Shown here: positions 27,236 through 34,759 of the stretch, in pieces
Layout of the letters: the number at the start of each line of letters is the position of its first letter
Position numbering within the stretch: the first letter of the stretch is position 1
Assembly (NCBI GenBank): GCA_019637295.1
Contig: JAHBVX010000006.1
Coordinates: 62,001 to 126,000, forward strand
Direction of reading: 5' to 3'
From: Polyangiaceae bacterium
Lineage (GTDB): Bacteria > Myxococcota_A > Polyangia > Polyangiales > Polyangiaceae
Length of the DNA stretch: 64,000 nt
Notes under the pieces: model-generated
Databases searched by the model: none
The model's input: the letters and a program-made list of their open reading frames with translations, nothing else
Told to the model about the DNA's origin: nothing
Made by a program: the position numbers and the translations under genes

Positions 27236-27988
27236 ATGAGCGTGAGGCGAACACCGGGTCTGGCGGTATGGCGTGAGCTGTTGACCGCCGACGTGGAGAA
27301 GGCGAAGGGGTTCTACGGCGAGCTGTTCGGCTGGAGGTTCCAGGACATGCCGATGCCCGACGGTACCTACACCGTCATCAGCGGCGCCAAGCGTGAGATC
27401 GCCGGCGTCATGCAGCTCCCCATGCCGGAGCTCCCGACTCACTGGAACACGTACATCTCGGTCGAGGATGTGGCCGCGACGGCCAAGGCCGTGACGAGCG
27501 GTGGTGGCACGCTCTTCTATGGACCCGCCGAGATCCCCGAGGTCGGCACCTTGCTCACCTTCGCGGATGACTCGGGCGCGGTGATGAGCGCGATGTGCGC
27601 ACTGAGCGGCGACCCCGAGGTCGCTGCCCAGCCGAGCCCCGGGGACTTCTGTTGGGAAACCCTCTCGACCCAGGACAAGGCTCGCGCGCTGGCGTTCTAC
27701 GGCAAGGTCTTCGGCTGGAAGCCGCAGCCTGGGCCCGGCGGCGAGGGCAGCGTCTTCGCGACGGACTCCGGCACGATGGTCGCCGACCTCCAGGTGATGG
27801 AAGGCGTTGCGCCGCACTGGCTGACCTACGTGCTGGTGGAGAGCCTGGATGCCAGCCGCACCCGCGCCGAAAAGCTCGGCGGCAGCGTCACCGTCCCGCG
27901 CATCGAGGTCCCCACCGTAGGCAGCATCTCCGTCATCCAGGATCCGGCCGGGGCGTACCTCGGTCTGTTCCAGCCCTTGCCAGGCTGA
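27236..27988 (+). CDS. Two-domain VOC (glyoxalase-like) protein
   Basis: 250 aa, with AGGAGAG 7-13 bases before the ATG. Two tandem vicinal-oxygen-chelate repeats: residues about 8-118 (WRELLTADVEKAKGFYGELFGWRF ... ) and 128-248 (WETLSTQDKARALAFYGKVFGWKP ... ). The pattern of paired FYGxxFGW is typical of the Cfp30B/PhnB-like group of proteins, often annotated as glyoxalase or antibiotic-resistance-like. Catalytic metal ligands are not obvious, so the substrate is unknown. Cytoplasmic. Confidence 0.88.
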   Translation: MSVRRTPGLAVWRELLTADVEKAKGFYGELFGWRFQDMPMPDGTYTVISGAKREIAGVMQLPMPELPTHWNTYISVEDVAATAKAVTSGGGTLFYGPAEIPEVGTLLTFADDSGAVMSAMCALSGDPEVAAQPSPGDFCWETLSTQDKARALAFYGKVFGWKPQPGPGGEGSVFATDSGTMVADLQVMEGVAPHWLTYVLVESLDASRTRAEKLGGSVTVPRIEVPTVGSISVIQDPAGAYLGLFQPLPG

Positions 27989-27991
27989 GGC

Positions 27992-29353
27992 TCATCCGGC
28001 GCCTTCGTGCAGGCGAGCGTTCTCTCGCAGGATGGCGGCCGCCGTCCACAGCCAAACCGCCACCAGAGCGACGTTCGTCAGCGCGAAGGCGCGCACGCCC
28101 AAGCCCAGGGTCTGAGCAAGGGTGAAGACCAACAGCGCGGAGCTGACGTCGCCCATGCGCACGAAGAAGCTGTCCACTGCTTGCTTCGCCTTGTACTTCA
28201 TCTCCTGGGTGGTGGGCAGCCACAGCACGTTGCGCACCGTGTTGTTGACCGAGTAGTCCACCGAGTTCTCGGCCACCTTGCCCACGAAGCAGATCGCGAG
28301 CAAGGGCAGCGCGGCGATCAGCGCAGCGTCGGCCAGCGCGATGGCCGGAAACACGAAGAACGCGACGCGCAGGCCCGCGTGCTTGATCACCCGGGAGACC
28401 ACGAAGGTCTGTAGCAGCACCGTCCCTATCCCAACGTACAGGTACAGCCGGTTGTACGCGGCGCCCAGGTGCTCCTTCGCTGCTGACTCCGCCAGCACGC
28501 CCGCCGCGACGCGCAGCGCGACGTCCTCCTTGAGCAGCTTGCCCAGCATGTACTCGCCGTTGGAGTTCACGAAGGTGAACAGCAGGGAGAACACCGCCAG
28601 GAGCGTCAGGTAGCGGTGCCTGAGCACCAGCTCGAACGCGCCGCGGCGGCCGCTGCGCTCGGCGATGGGTCTCTGCAGGCTGACCGGCGGCTCGCTCGGG
28701 CGAGCTAGCCCGCGCTCACGCGCGTGGGCGATCCACGTCAGCGCCGCGGAGAGGCACAACAGCAAGGCGCCCACGATCAGGAGCTGGAACAGCCCCAGGC
28801 CCAGCGTCTCGAGTAGCAGGGCCGCCACGACGCTACCCGAGAGCGCGCCGACGGTCTGTCCCACGCCCAGGAGAGGAAACAGCCGCTTGCCCTGCTCCTC
28901 GGTGTAAACGTCGTTGGCGAAGGCCCAGAACTGCGCCACCACCATCATGTTGAACACGCCGATCCACAAGTAGAACACGAGCCCGAGCCGGGTGCGCACC
29001 GCCTCGACCTCGCTCGCCGCCAGAAAGACCACCAAGTTCGCGGCGAAGAACAGCGTCACCCCGACCACCAGTCGATGCTTCTGGGTGCGGTCCGCGAGGC
29101 GCGCGTAGAGCGGGACGGCGAAGAGCAGCGCCACCGCGATCGCGCCGCCCATGTACGCCTTGTACTCGGCGCCGGACTTCATCGCCAAGATCAAGCCCTC
29201 GCGCACGGGCTTGATGGTCAGGTACGCCGTCATGAGGATGAACACGTTGAGCACCAGCAAGAGCGCCGTGACACCCTCCCCCGGGCGCACGTCCGTCACC
29301 AGCGAGAGCGCTCGCTCGAGCCCGCTCCGATCGTCCTGCTCGTCCTCTCGCAT
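27992..29353 (-). CDS. Npt1/Npt2-family (ATP/ADP translocase-like) carrier
   Basis: 453 aa with about 12 membrane helices. The N-terminus is charged and cytoplasmic; helix 1 starts at VTALLLVLNVFILMTAYL. The family signature is near the end: NTVRNVLWLPTTQEMKYKAKQAVDSFFVRMGD. Known family members include the nucleotide transporters of intracellular parasites and plastids, but diverged homologues occur in free-living bacteria with unknown substrates. Located 7 bp downstream of the kinase-like lipoprotein gene and probably in the same transcript. Confidence 0.85.
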   Translation of the reverse strand: MREDEQDDRSGLERALSLVTDVRPGEGVTALLLVLNVFILMTAYLTIKPVREGLILAMKSGAEYKAYMGGAIAVALLFAVPLYARLADRTQKHRLVVGVTLFFAANLVVFLAASEVEAVRTRLGLVFYLWIGVFNMMVVAQFWAFANDVYTEEQGKRLFPLLGVGQTVGALSGSVVAALLLETLGLGLFQLLIVGALLLCLSAALTWIAHARERGLARPSEPPVSLQRPIAERSGRRGAFELVLRHRYLTLLAVFSLLFTFVNSNGEYMLGKLLKEDVALRVAAGVLAESAAKEHLGAAYNRLYLYVGIGTVLLQTFVVSRVIKHAGLRVAFFVFPAIALADAALIAALPLLAICFVGKVAENSVDYSVNNTVRNVLWLPTTQEMKYKAKQAVDSFFVRMGDVSSALLVFTLAQTLGLGVRAFALTNVALVAVWLWTAAAILRENARLHEGAG

Positions 29354-29360
29354 GGCCCGC

Positions 29361-31064
29361 TCAGCCCGGTGGGCCGTGACCGTTCGGTCTCTCGAGCCCC
29401 ACCACGCGGAGCCCGTCCTTCGGCAGACCGTAGTACAGGTGCACCCGCAGCGGACCCGGCGCGTGATCCGGCGACCGGGCGGCCACGTCGAGCACCATGT
29501 AGCGCGGCGTCGTCACGGAGCCGCGCGGGTCCGTCGGCAGGTCGAAGCAGGGCCGAGCATCCCCCCCGACGCGCACTTGCAGCGGCAGCCCGCGGGCGAG
29601 CTCGTCCCCCAGATACGCGGTGGCTCGATAGCTCCGCTCGCGCGCGAGCGCGACTCCGGCTGTGAGCGCGAGGTCCTCCAGACACAGGCGAGGCGCGGCC
29701 CCACCCGAGACGGTGGGCCACGCCAGCGGGGAGAGCCGCGTCAGGTAGCGGCGCAGGAGCTTGTCCCGACGCCCCACCAGGATGCGGGTCAGCTCGGCGC
29801 TCAGTCGCGGTCCCATCTCGGCCGCGTCCACAGCAGCCCGCACGTGCTCGTCCGACATGCGCGCGAGGATCCTGGCCATCCACGCCGCGTCGCTCTCCTG
29901 CTTGCGGACGAACGCGGGGTTCGGGTAGCCCGGCTTGTATTCGTCGGGCACGAAGGTCTCGACGTCGAAGTAGCCGAACACCGCGCCAGACGCCCCGAAG
30001 CGAACGCCGTCCCAGCGGCGCCGGATCAGACCAAAGCTGATGAAATCCTCCACCACGTCACCCACGTCGAGATAGTACGCGTGACCGATGCGGCGGCCGA
30101 GTTGCGGTGGCTCCCAGATGCTGCCGAAGGAGTCCCCGAAGTCGATCATGTAGTGTCGGACGTAGCCTCCCTTGCCCGCGGCGACGAAGCTGGCCAGCGT
30201 GTTCTGCTCGCGCGAGTCGAAGTGATTGATCCACGCCGCCAAGACCTCCATACCGCGTAGCTCTCGGCGGTCTTCGTGGGGGATGACGTCATTCGGATCG
30301 TCCTTGCGGGTGCCCTCGTAGGTCCATGGACCGATGGGCTTGCCCTCTACGAACAAGCTCAGGTTCGCCCGATAGCGACCGTCCGGCAGGTGCAACGCCT
30401 TGTCGAACACCGCGTCGAGATGCGCGTCCGAGAGCGGCTCCTTCTCGCCCTTGGCGTTCTCGCCCTTGGCTTTCGGATCGTAGACCAGGATGCTGCGCTC
30501 GAAGTTCACGATGGTGTTGCAGGGCACGTAGTAACCAGCGGCGTGGTAGAGGTTCGCTCCGATCACGTCCGCCGCGCTCGCGCGGGGCCCCTGCACCACC
30601 CCGTCGAACTTCACCAGGTAGCGCCGGCCTTCGCTGGACTTGATCAGGAACCCGGGGTTGGCGCCGTTGGGCTTGGCGCCCGTCACGGTCCACGGGCCAG
30701 CCGGGTCGGGTGGCGGCGTGCGGCACGCGCCGCGCGCGACCTGCGCCGCGGACAAGCGGAATCGGCCCATGCGATTTCGGAACCAGCTCGAGTCGGGCAC
30801 CTCGTCGAAGGCGTTGACATTGACCGCGCGCCCCGCCGGATCCACCGCGAAGAAGCGACTGATCGGCCGGAACACGAGCTGATTGGCGCCGTCCCACGCG
30901 AAGGGCGAGTAGTACTCCTCGGGCTCGCCCGCGAACGGCCGCCGGTCCGGGTCGACCCACAGCGGATCTTGCAGCGGGAACTGGCGCAACCCGCCGCCGC
31001 AAGCGCCGAGCACGCTCAGCGAGAGCGCCGCGACCGCCCCCAGGAGCGCGCGCTCAGAAGCCAC
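29361..31064 (-). CDS. Lipoprotein with kinase-like catalytic pattern
   Basis: 567 aa from GTG 31064, chosen because GGGAG lies six bases upstream and a lipoprotein signal begins here (SVLGAC, Cys22). The frame overlaps the end of the upstream gene by 11 bp. Residues 138-170 read GFLIKSSEGRRYLVKFDG, then DVIGANLYHAAGYYVP; residues 279-310 have NHFDSREQNT, then HYMIDFGDSFG. A Lys (152), an HxD...N loop (281-288) and a DFG (308-310) in this order are the core of protein-kinase-like folds such as HipA, CotH or FAM20. Whether the enzyme is active is unknown. The C-terminal 200 residues are not recognised. Confidence 0.7.
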   Translation of the reverse strand: MASERALLGAVAALSLSVLGACGGGLRQFPLQDPLWVDPDRRPFAGEPEEYYSPFAWDGANQLVFRPISRFFAVDPAGRAVNVNAFDEVPDSSWFRNRMGRFRLSAAQVARGACRTPPPDPAGPWTVTGAKPNGANPGFLIKSSEGRRYLVKFDGVVQGPRASAADVIGANLYHAAGYYVPCNTIVNFERSILVYDPKAKGENAKGEKEPLSDAHLDAVFDKALHLPDGRYRANLSLFVEGKPIGPWTYEGTRKDDPNDVIPHEDRRELRGMEVLAAWINHFDSREQNTLASFVAAGKGGYVRHYMIDFGDSFGSIWEPPQLGRRIGHAYYLDVGDVVEDFISFGLIRRRWDGVRFGASGAVFGYFDVETFVPDEYKPGYPNPAFVRKQESDAAWMARILARMSDEHVRAAVDAAEMGPRLSAELTRILVGRRDKLLRRYLTRLSPLAWPTVSGGAAPRLCLEDLALTAGVALARERSYRATAYLGDELARGLPLQVRVGGDARPCFDLPTDPRGSVTTPRYMVLDVAARSPDHAPGPLRVHLYYGLPKDGLRVVGLERPNGHGPPG

Positions 31065-32526
31065 TGGTGGCTCCCACGGCGAAACGCACGTGCTCGATGC
31101 CGCCCCCGTCGTCGAACGTCCGCGTCCCGAAGGCGAGCAGGATCTCCAACACATGATCCCGCGACGCCGTGCTCCGGAGCGCGAGCCCGAAGGACTGACG
31201 CAGGAGTTTGGCCTCGAAGCCCTCGAGCCGCTCTGAGAACACGTTGCCCACCGCATAGTGAAAAGCGCCGTCGACGTACATCCACAAGGGCCATTGATAG
31301 TCGAGCTGCGCGACCGCAGAGCTTCTGCCCAGCAGGCGGCCTTGCAGGTAGCCGCGCAGAGGTCGCTCGCCGCCGAGACTCACCAGCTCCGTGAACGGGA
31401 TGCCCGTATCCGACGCGATGGGGTCGGCGAAGTCGGCGAGCAGCGACACCCCCACGACTCGCTCGGCGTACAGATCGAGGTAGCCCCCGAGGCTCGCGCC
31501 GTATCGCAGCCAGTGACTCCGGCGGCTCGCGCTCCCGAAGGGTTGCTCCTTGTCGCTCAGCGCGCCGGCCTGCTCGCCTCGGAGCTGGACGCGCACTCCG
31601 CTGGCGTTCGGGGACACGTAGTCGCTGCCCTCGGGCAGCCAGCGTGGAAGCCTCAGACGCCGGGTGTCGAGGGTGGCCTGCGCTCCCTGAACGAAGATAG
31701 TGTAGCCGTCCGCACCGAAGGGCTCTGCGTATCGCCCCCGCGCGATCTCCTGGGCCACGGTCGGCTCGTCGCAGCAGCCTTCGTCGAGCTCGAAGCGCAC
31801 GCTGCGCACGGTGGCGTAGGACGAGAAGCTGCTTGACCGCCAGAGGTCGCGCGCTTCGTAGAGCAGCCCCGTCTGCACCTGAGTCGACTGAAAGCGCGCG
31901 TCGTCCTCGCCGCTGTCGGGTCCGACGCCGTGAAACACCCAGTCCGAGCGGCGCAGGAACTCCGCCCGCGCCGTCAGCTCGTGACCACCCCCCAGCTGCA
32001 CCCGATCTTTGACGGAGAAGCGCAGCCAGTCTGGACCCCAGGTCGCGGCGCGCGCTCGCAGATCATTGTCCTTCGCGAGGAAGTCGTTCCAGAAGAAGTA
32101 GATGCCCACGCTCGGACGAAACCCGAAGTCGACGTAGCCGGTGGGAGCGAACCCGATGTTGTTGTCCGGTCCGAAGGTGAAGAAGTCGAACACCTTCGGC
32201 AGCACCTTCCCCTTCTCGATGGCGGTGGTCAGCGCCCCAAGCGGTCGCCGCACCACGTACTCGCTGAGGAAATACAGCGGAGAGAGCAGCACCCGCGGCA
32301 CCCAGAGTGCGACGTCTCCCGCCGTGGTCGGCTCCTCGCCGCGCCCGTCGTAGTCTGGGCGCTCACGCTGCTCGCCCGGGGCGAGGGGCTCGTCGGCGGG
32401 CAGCTCGCGCTCGCTCTCCTGATCGTCGGGCACCGGCGGCGACGGCTGCGCCAGCGCGGGACTCGCCGTCCCGAGCCCGAGCAGTGAAGCCAGCAGCAGG
32501 GCACGCCTCTTCAAGACCTCGGGCAT
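31054..32526 (-). CDS. Predicted outer-membrane barrel, BamA/TamA-like surface antigen type
   Basis: 490 aa from ATG 32526 (an in-frame ATG at 32553 gives nine more residues). Signal peptide ends at SPALAQ. An acidic/Pro linker is followed by amphipathic strands over the rest of the chain: VDFGFRPSVGIYFFW, LRFSVKDRVQLGGGHELTARAEFL, and late motifs FTELVSLGGERPLRGYLQGRL and AVAQLDYQWPLW of the bacterial surface antigen (D15-like) type. It ends GATSGF with a C-terminal Phe. Probably an Omp85-like barrel without visible POTRA domains. Overlaps the next gene by 11 bp. Confidence 0.8.
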   Translation of the reverse strand: MPEVLKRRALLLASLLGLGTASPALAQPSPPVPDDQESERELPADEPLAPGEQRERPDYDGRGEEPTTAGDVALWVPRVLLSPLYFLSEYVVRRPLGALTTAIEKGKVLPKVFDFFTFGPDNNIGFAPTGYVDFGFRPSVGIYFFWNDFLAKDNDLRARAATWGPDWLRFSVKDRVQLGGGHELTARAEFLRRSDWVFHGVGPDSGEDDARFQSTQVQTGLLYEARDLWRSSSFSSYATVRSVRFELDEGCCDEPTVAQEIARGRYAEPFGADGYTIFVQGAQATLDTRRLRLPRWLPEGSDYVSPNASGVRVQLRGEQAGALSDKEQPFGSASRRSHWLRYGASLGGYLDLYAERVVGVSLLADFADPIASDTGIPFTELVSLGGERPLRGYLQGRLLGRSSAVAQLDYQWPLWMYVDGAFHYAVGNVFSERLEGFEAKLLRQSFGLALRSTASRDHVLEILLAFGTRTFDDGGGIEHVRFAVGATSGF

Positions 32527-32568
32527 GTAACTCCACGTCCGCTGCCGTCGCAAGGTGCACCAGCCACG

Positions 32569-33408
32569 TCAACGCGCTAGCGGGCTGCCATCCTCGGCGT
32601 TCAGCGTCGTCTTGCCGCCGGCATGCGCGATCACGACCCGGCCCTTGGTCTCGGCGGGGAGCGCGTCGCACTCGAAGCGCAGCGGCCCACTCTGGGCCGT
32701 GCCCACGGGCGCCGGCAGGGTGGCCGACCACAGCGGCTGTCCGTCTTCGATCGACCACGCGCTGACCCGCTGCTCGTACGCGAGCACCATGCGATCCGAC
32801 AGACAGGCCATGAGCATCCGGACGTCGCCCCCTTCCACCTTCGCCGGCGGGACGGAGTGGGGGCCGACGCGCAACGGGATGTCCAGGGGCGCGGCCCGAT
32901 CGCTCGCCAGACCCAGGACGCGCAAGGCCAGACTCGGCATGTGCGTCGCGTGACCACCCAGGCTCATCACCGCGCCTGCTCGATACGCCAGCGCAGCGGT
33001 CACCCCGGAGCCGCTCACGCAGCGGCAGGTCTCCGACACGGTGAGCTCGATCGGCTTGGTGCTCGGTGCGCGCTTGGGAGTGCTCGCCGGCTTCGGATCG
33101 GCGGTCGCTCGCGCTGTCACCTGCGGCGCCGGACCGCTGGCCTCCCTCGAACGGAACACCAGAGTCCAGCCGACGGCGAACACCACCGCGACGCCAGTCA
33201 CGACGAAGGGCACCGGGAAGGTCCGGCGTCTCCCGTGTCGCAGCGCGCTCAACTGCGCCTGCAGCTCGTTCACTTGCCGCTCGAGCTCCTCCGCGCGCGC
33301 CGCGTCCCGCTCCGCGCTGGCAGCGCGCGCTCTGGCCTGCTCGAGCTCTCGAGCCAGCTCCTCGGCGCGCTGCCGCAGCACCTGACGGTCGTCACGGTAG
33401 TCGTTCAT
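32569..33408 (-). CDS. Membrane-anchored coiled-coil protein
   Basis: 279 aa. Residues 1-58 are a charged coiled coil (RQRAEELARELEQARARAASAE..). A single hydrophobic helix follows (TFPVPFVVTGVAVVFAVGWTLVF, about 62-85), then a linker rich in Pro/Thr/Lys. The 180-residue periplasmic part resembles a partial beta-propeller: VMLACL-type blades, VLAYEQRVSAWSIEDGQPLWSATL and GRVVIAHAGGKTTLNAEDG, as in PQQ-like repeat proteins. Function unknown. Upstream gene of the minus-strand envelope group, 42 bp before the barrel gene. Confidence 0.75.
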   Translation of the reverse strand: MNDYRDDRQVLRQRAEELARELEQARARAASAERDAARAEELERQVNELQAQLSALRHGRRRTFPVPFVVTGVAVVFAVGWTLVFRSREASGPAPQVTARATADPKPASTPKRAPSTKPIELTVSETCRCVSGSGVTAALAYRAGAVMSLGGHATHMPSLALRVLGLASDRAAPLDIPLRVGPHSVPPAKVEGGDVRMLMACLSDRMVLAYEQRVSAWSIEDGQPLWSATLPAPVGTAQSGPLRFECDALPAETKGRVVIAHAGGKTTLNAEDGSPLAR

Positions 33409-33519
33409 CGCCGGAGGGGATGGTGGCTCGACTCGGACGCGAGAACAACTCGCCCGCCGAGCGCGCTTTGCTCGGGCAGCGGGATTTTGTTGGTCCGGCG
33501 CGGTGACGCCACGATCTAC

Positions 33520-33545
33520 TTGACGCCTCCGACCACCGTGATAAG
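33520..33545 (+). promoter_or_regulatory. Possible promoter of tRNA-Lys
   Basis: TTGACG at 33520-33525 is a good -35 element; the best -10-like hexamer, GATAAG at 33540-33545, is only 14 bases away, shorter than usual. The tRNA starts 38 bases further on. Low-confidence reading. Confidence 0.35.
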
Positions 33546-33583
33546 AGCGGCGCTCCGTTTCGCCGTGTTTGTACGGCGAACCC

Positions 33584-33656
33584 GGGTCATTAGCTCAATT
33601 GGTAGAGCAGCGGACTCTTAATCCGTTGGCTGAAGGTTCAAGTCCTTCATGACCCA
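33584..33656 (+). tRNA. tRNA-Lys (anticodon CTT)
   Basis: 73 nt cloverleaf. Acceptor arms GGGTCAT (33584-33590) and ATGACCC (33649-33655) pair fully, discriminator A at 33656. D arm AGCTC...GAGC, anticodon stem GCGGA/TCCGT with the seven-base loop CTCTTAA (anticodon CTT at positions 34-36), T arm GAAGGTTCAAGTCCTTC. The gene is followed by CCC, so the 3' CCA is not encoded and must be added. No neighbouring tRNA or integrase gene. Confidence 0.97.
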
Positions 33657-33844
33657 CCCCGCACGACGCAGCTCGTTACGAGCATGTTGCCGGGCGACTC
33701 GTGCCCGCCCTCATCCTGGCACGACCATCGTCAGTCGAGTGAGGCGACGACAGATCGTGTCCCTGCGGCGCGTGCCGCCGCCGTATACCAGCCCCTCGCC
33801 AGCTGCCGGGGAACCCGTAGCCATTTTGGTGCTATGGTCCGACC

Positions 33845-34633
33845 GTGCGCAGGCGAGCCTGCATCGTGCTGTGTGCTCTCGTCGCGGGGGCGTGTCGTGG
33901 CGAGCGCGCCTCGCTGCCGCCCGGAGCGAGCGCCGGCGATGGCGCATCCGTCGCCGCGGGCCCGCCCCTCGACCGCGCGCCCCTCGGCCAGCTCGATCTG
34001 CGGGTCACCCTCGAGACCGCGGGCGTCGTCGTGCGTGCGAGGGGCCGAGTCTTGGATGCGAGCTGTACCCGCGCCGCACCGACAGCAGCGGAGGTCACGA
34101 TCCCCGCGCGTCCGGACGGCGCCGTGGACGCGGCTCGGGTGGCTCACTGCGCCCGCGCGGTCGCACGGTCCTTGGCTGCTCCCGGCGAGACGCAGGTCAC
34201 CGTGACGGCGCGTCACCAGACGCCCCATCGCGATCTGAGCAGCACACTCGAGGCCATCGTCGGTGACGATCGCGGCGGCCCCTTTCCGGATCTCAGCTTG
34301 CTTCCCCCGGTCGACCGTCAGCCTCCGAAGCTCGCGGCCGACGCCTCCTGGACCCCGGCGACTGGCAAGTTCGATCCCGACGACGCGCTGGTCGTGCTGG
34401 TGACGAAGGTGCAGATCGTGCTCGCCGGGGAGCGGGTGGTCGAGTTCGACGGCTTCGAGCGTGCCGAGCTCTCCGAGCTACCGGCGGCCTTTGCACGACA
34501 GAAGCGCTCGCCCGAGGTCGTGGTGGTCGCGGACGAGAGCGTGCCTTACGGCCTGATTTTTCAAGTCTTGTTGGCCTCGAGCCACGCCGGCGCCAGCAGG
34601 TTCCAGCTGCAGACGCTGCAGCGAGCACCGTGA
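33845..34633 (+). CDS. Lipoprotein with ExbD/TolR-like domain
   Basis: 262 aa from GTG 33845. Lipobox VAGAC (Cys17). The last 100 residues fit the periplasmic domain of ExbD/TolR: ALVVLVTKVQIVLAGERVVEF, then PEVVVVADESVPYGLIFQVLLASSHAGASRFQLQ. Ordinary ExbD/TolR are anchored by an N-terminal helix that carries the proton-channel Asp; here a lipid anchor replaces it and no exbB/tolQ lies nearby. It is therefore unlikely to be an energy-coupling unit; perhaps it is a peptidoglycan-binding or scaffold protein. It precedes pbpC. Confidence 0.75.
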   Translation: MRRRACIVLCALVAGACRGERASLPPGASAGDGASVAAGPPLDRAPLGQLDLRVTLETAGVVVRARGRVLDASCTRAAPTAAEVTIPARPDGAVDAARVAHCARAVARSLAAPGETQVTVTARHQTPHRDLSSTLEAIVGDDRGGPFPDLSLLPPVDRQPPKLAADASWTPATGKFDPDDALVVLVTKVQIVLAGERVVEFDGFERAELSELPAAFARQKRSPEVVVVADESVPYGLIFQVLLASSHAGASRFQLQTLQRAP

Positions 34634-34759
34634 CCCGAGCGCGCGCGGCGTGTGGCTCCGCTCCCACGCCGCGCGGCCTGGCCACCACGCACCGCGCGGC
34701 GAAGTGCGGCGCTTTGGCCGGCCCACGCCTGGCACGAGTCTTGTTCTGTGCCGCTCCGG

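Noticed and set aside
33584-33656. tRNA-Lys as an attachment site for an integrated element.
   Set aside because: No integrase gene and no repeated copy of the tRNA 3' end were seen in the flanking sequence.
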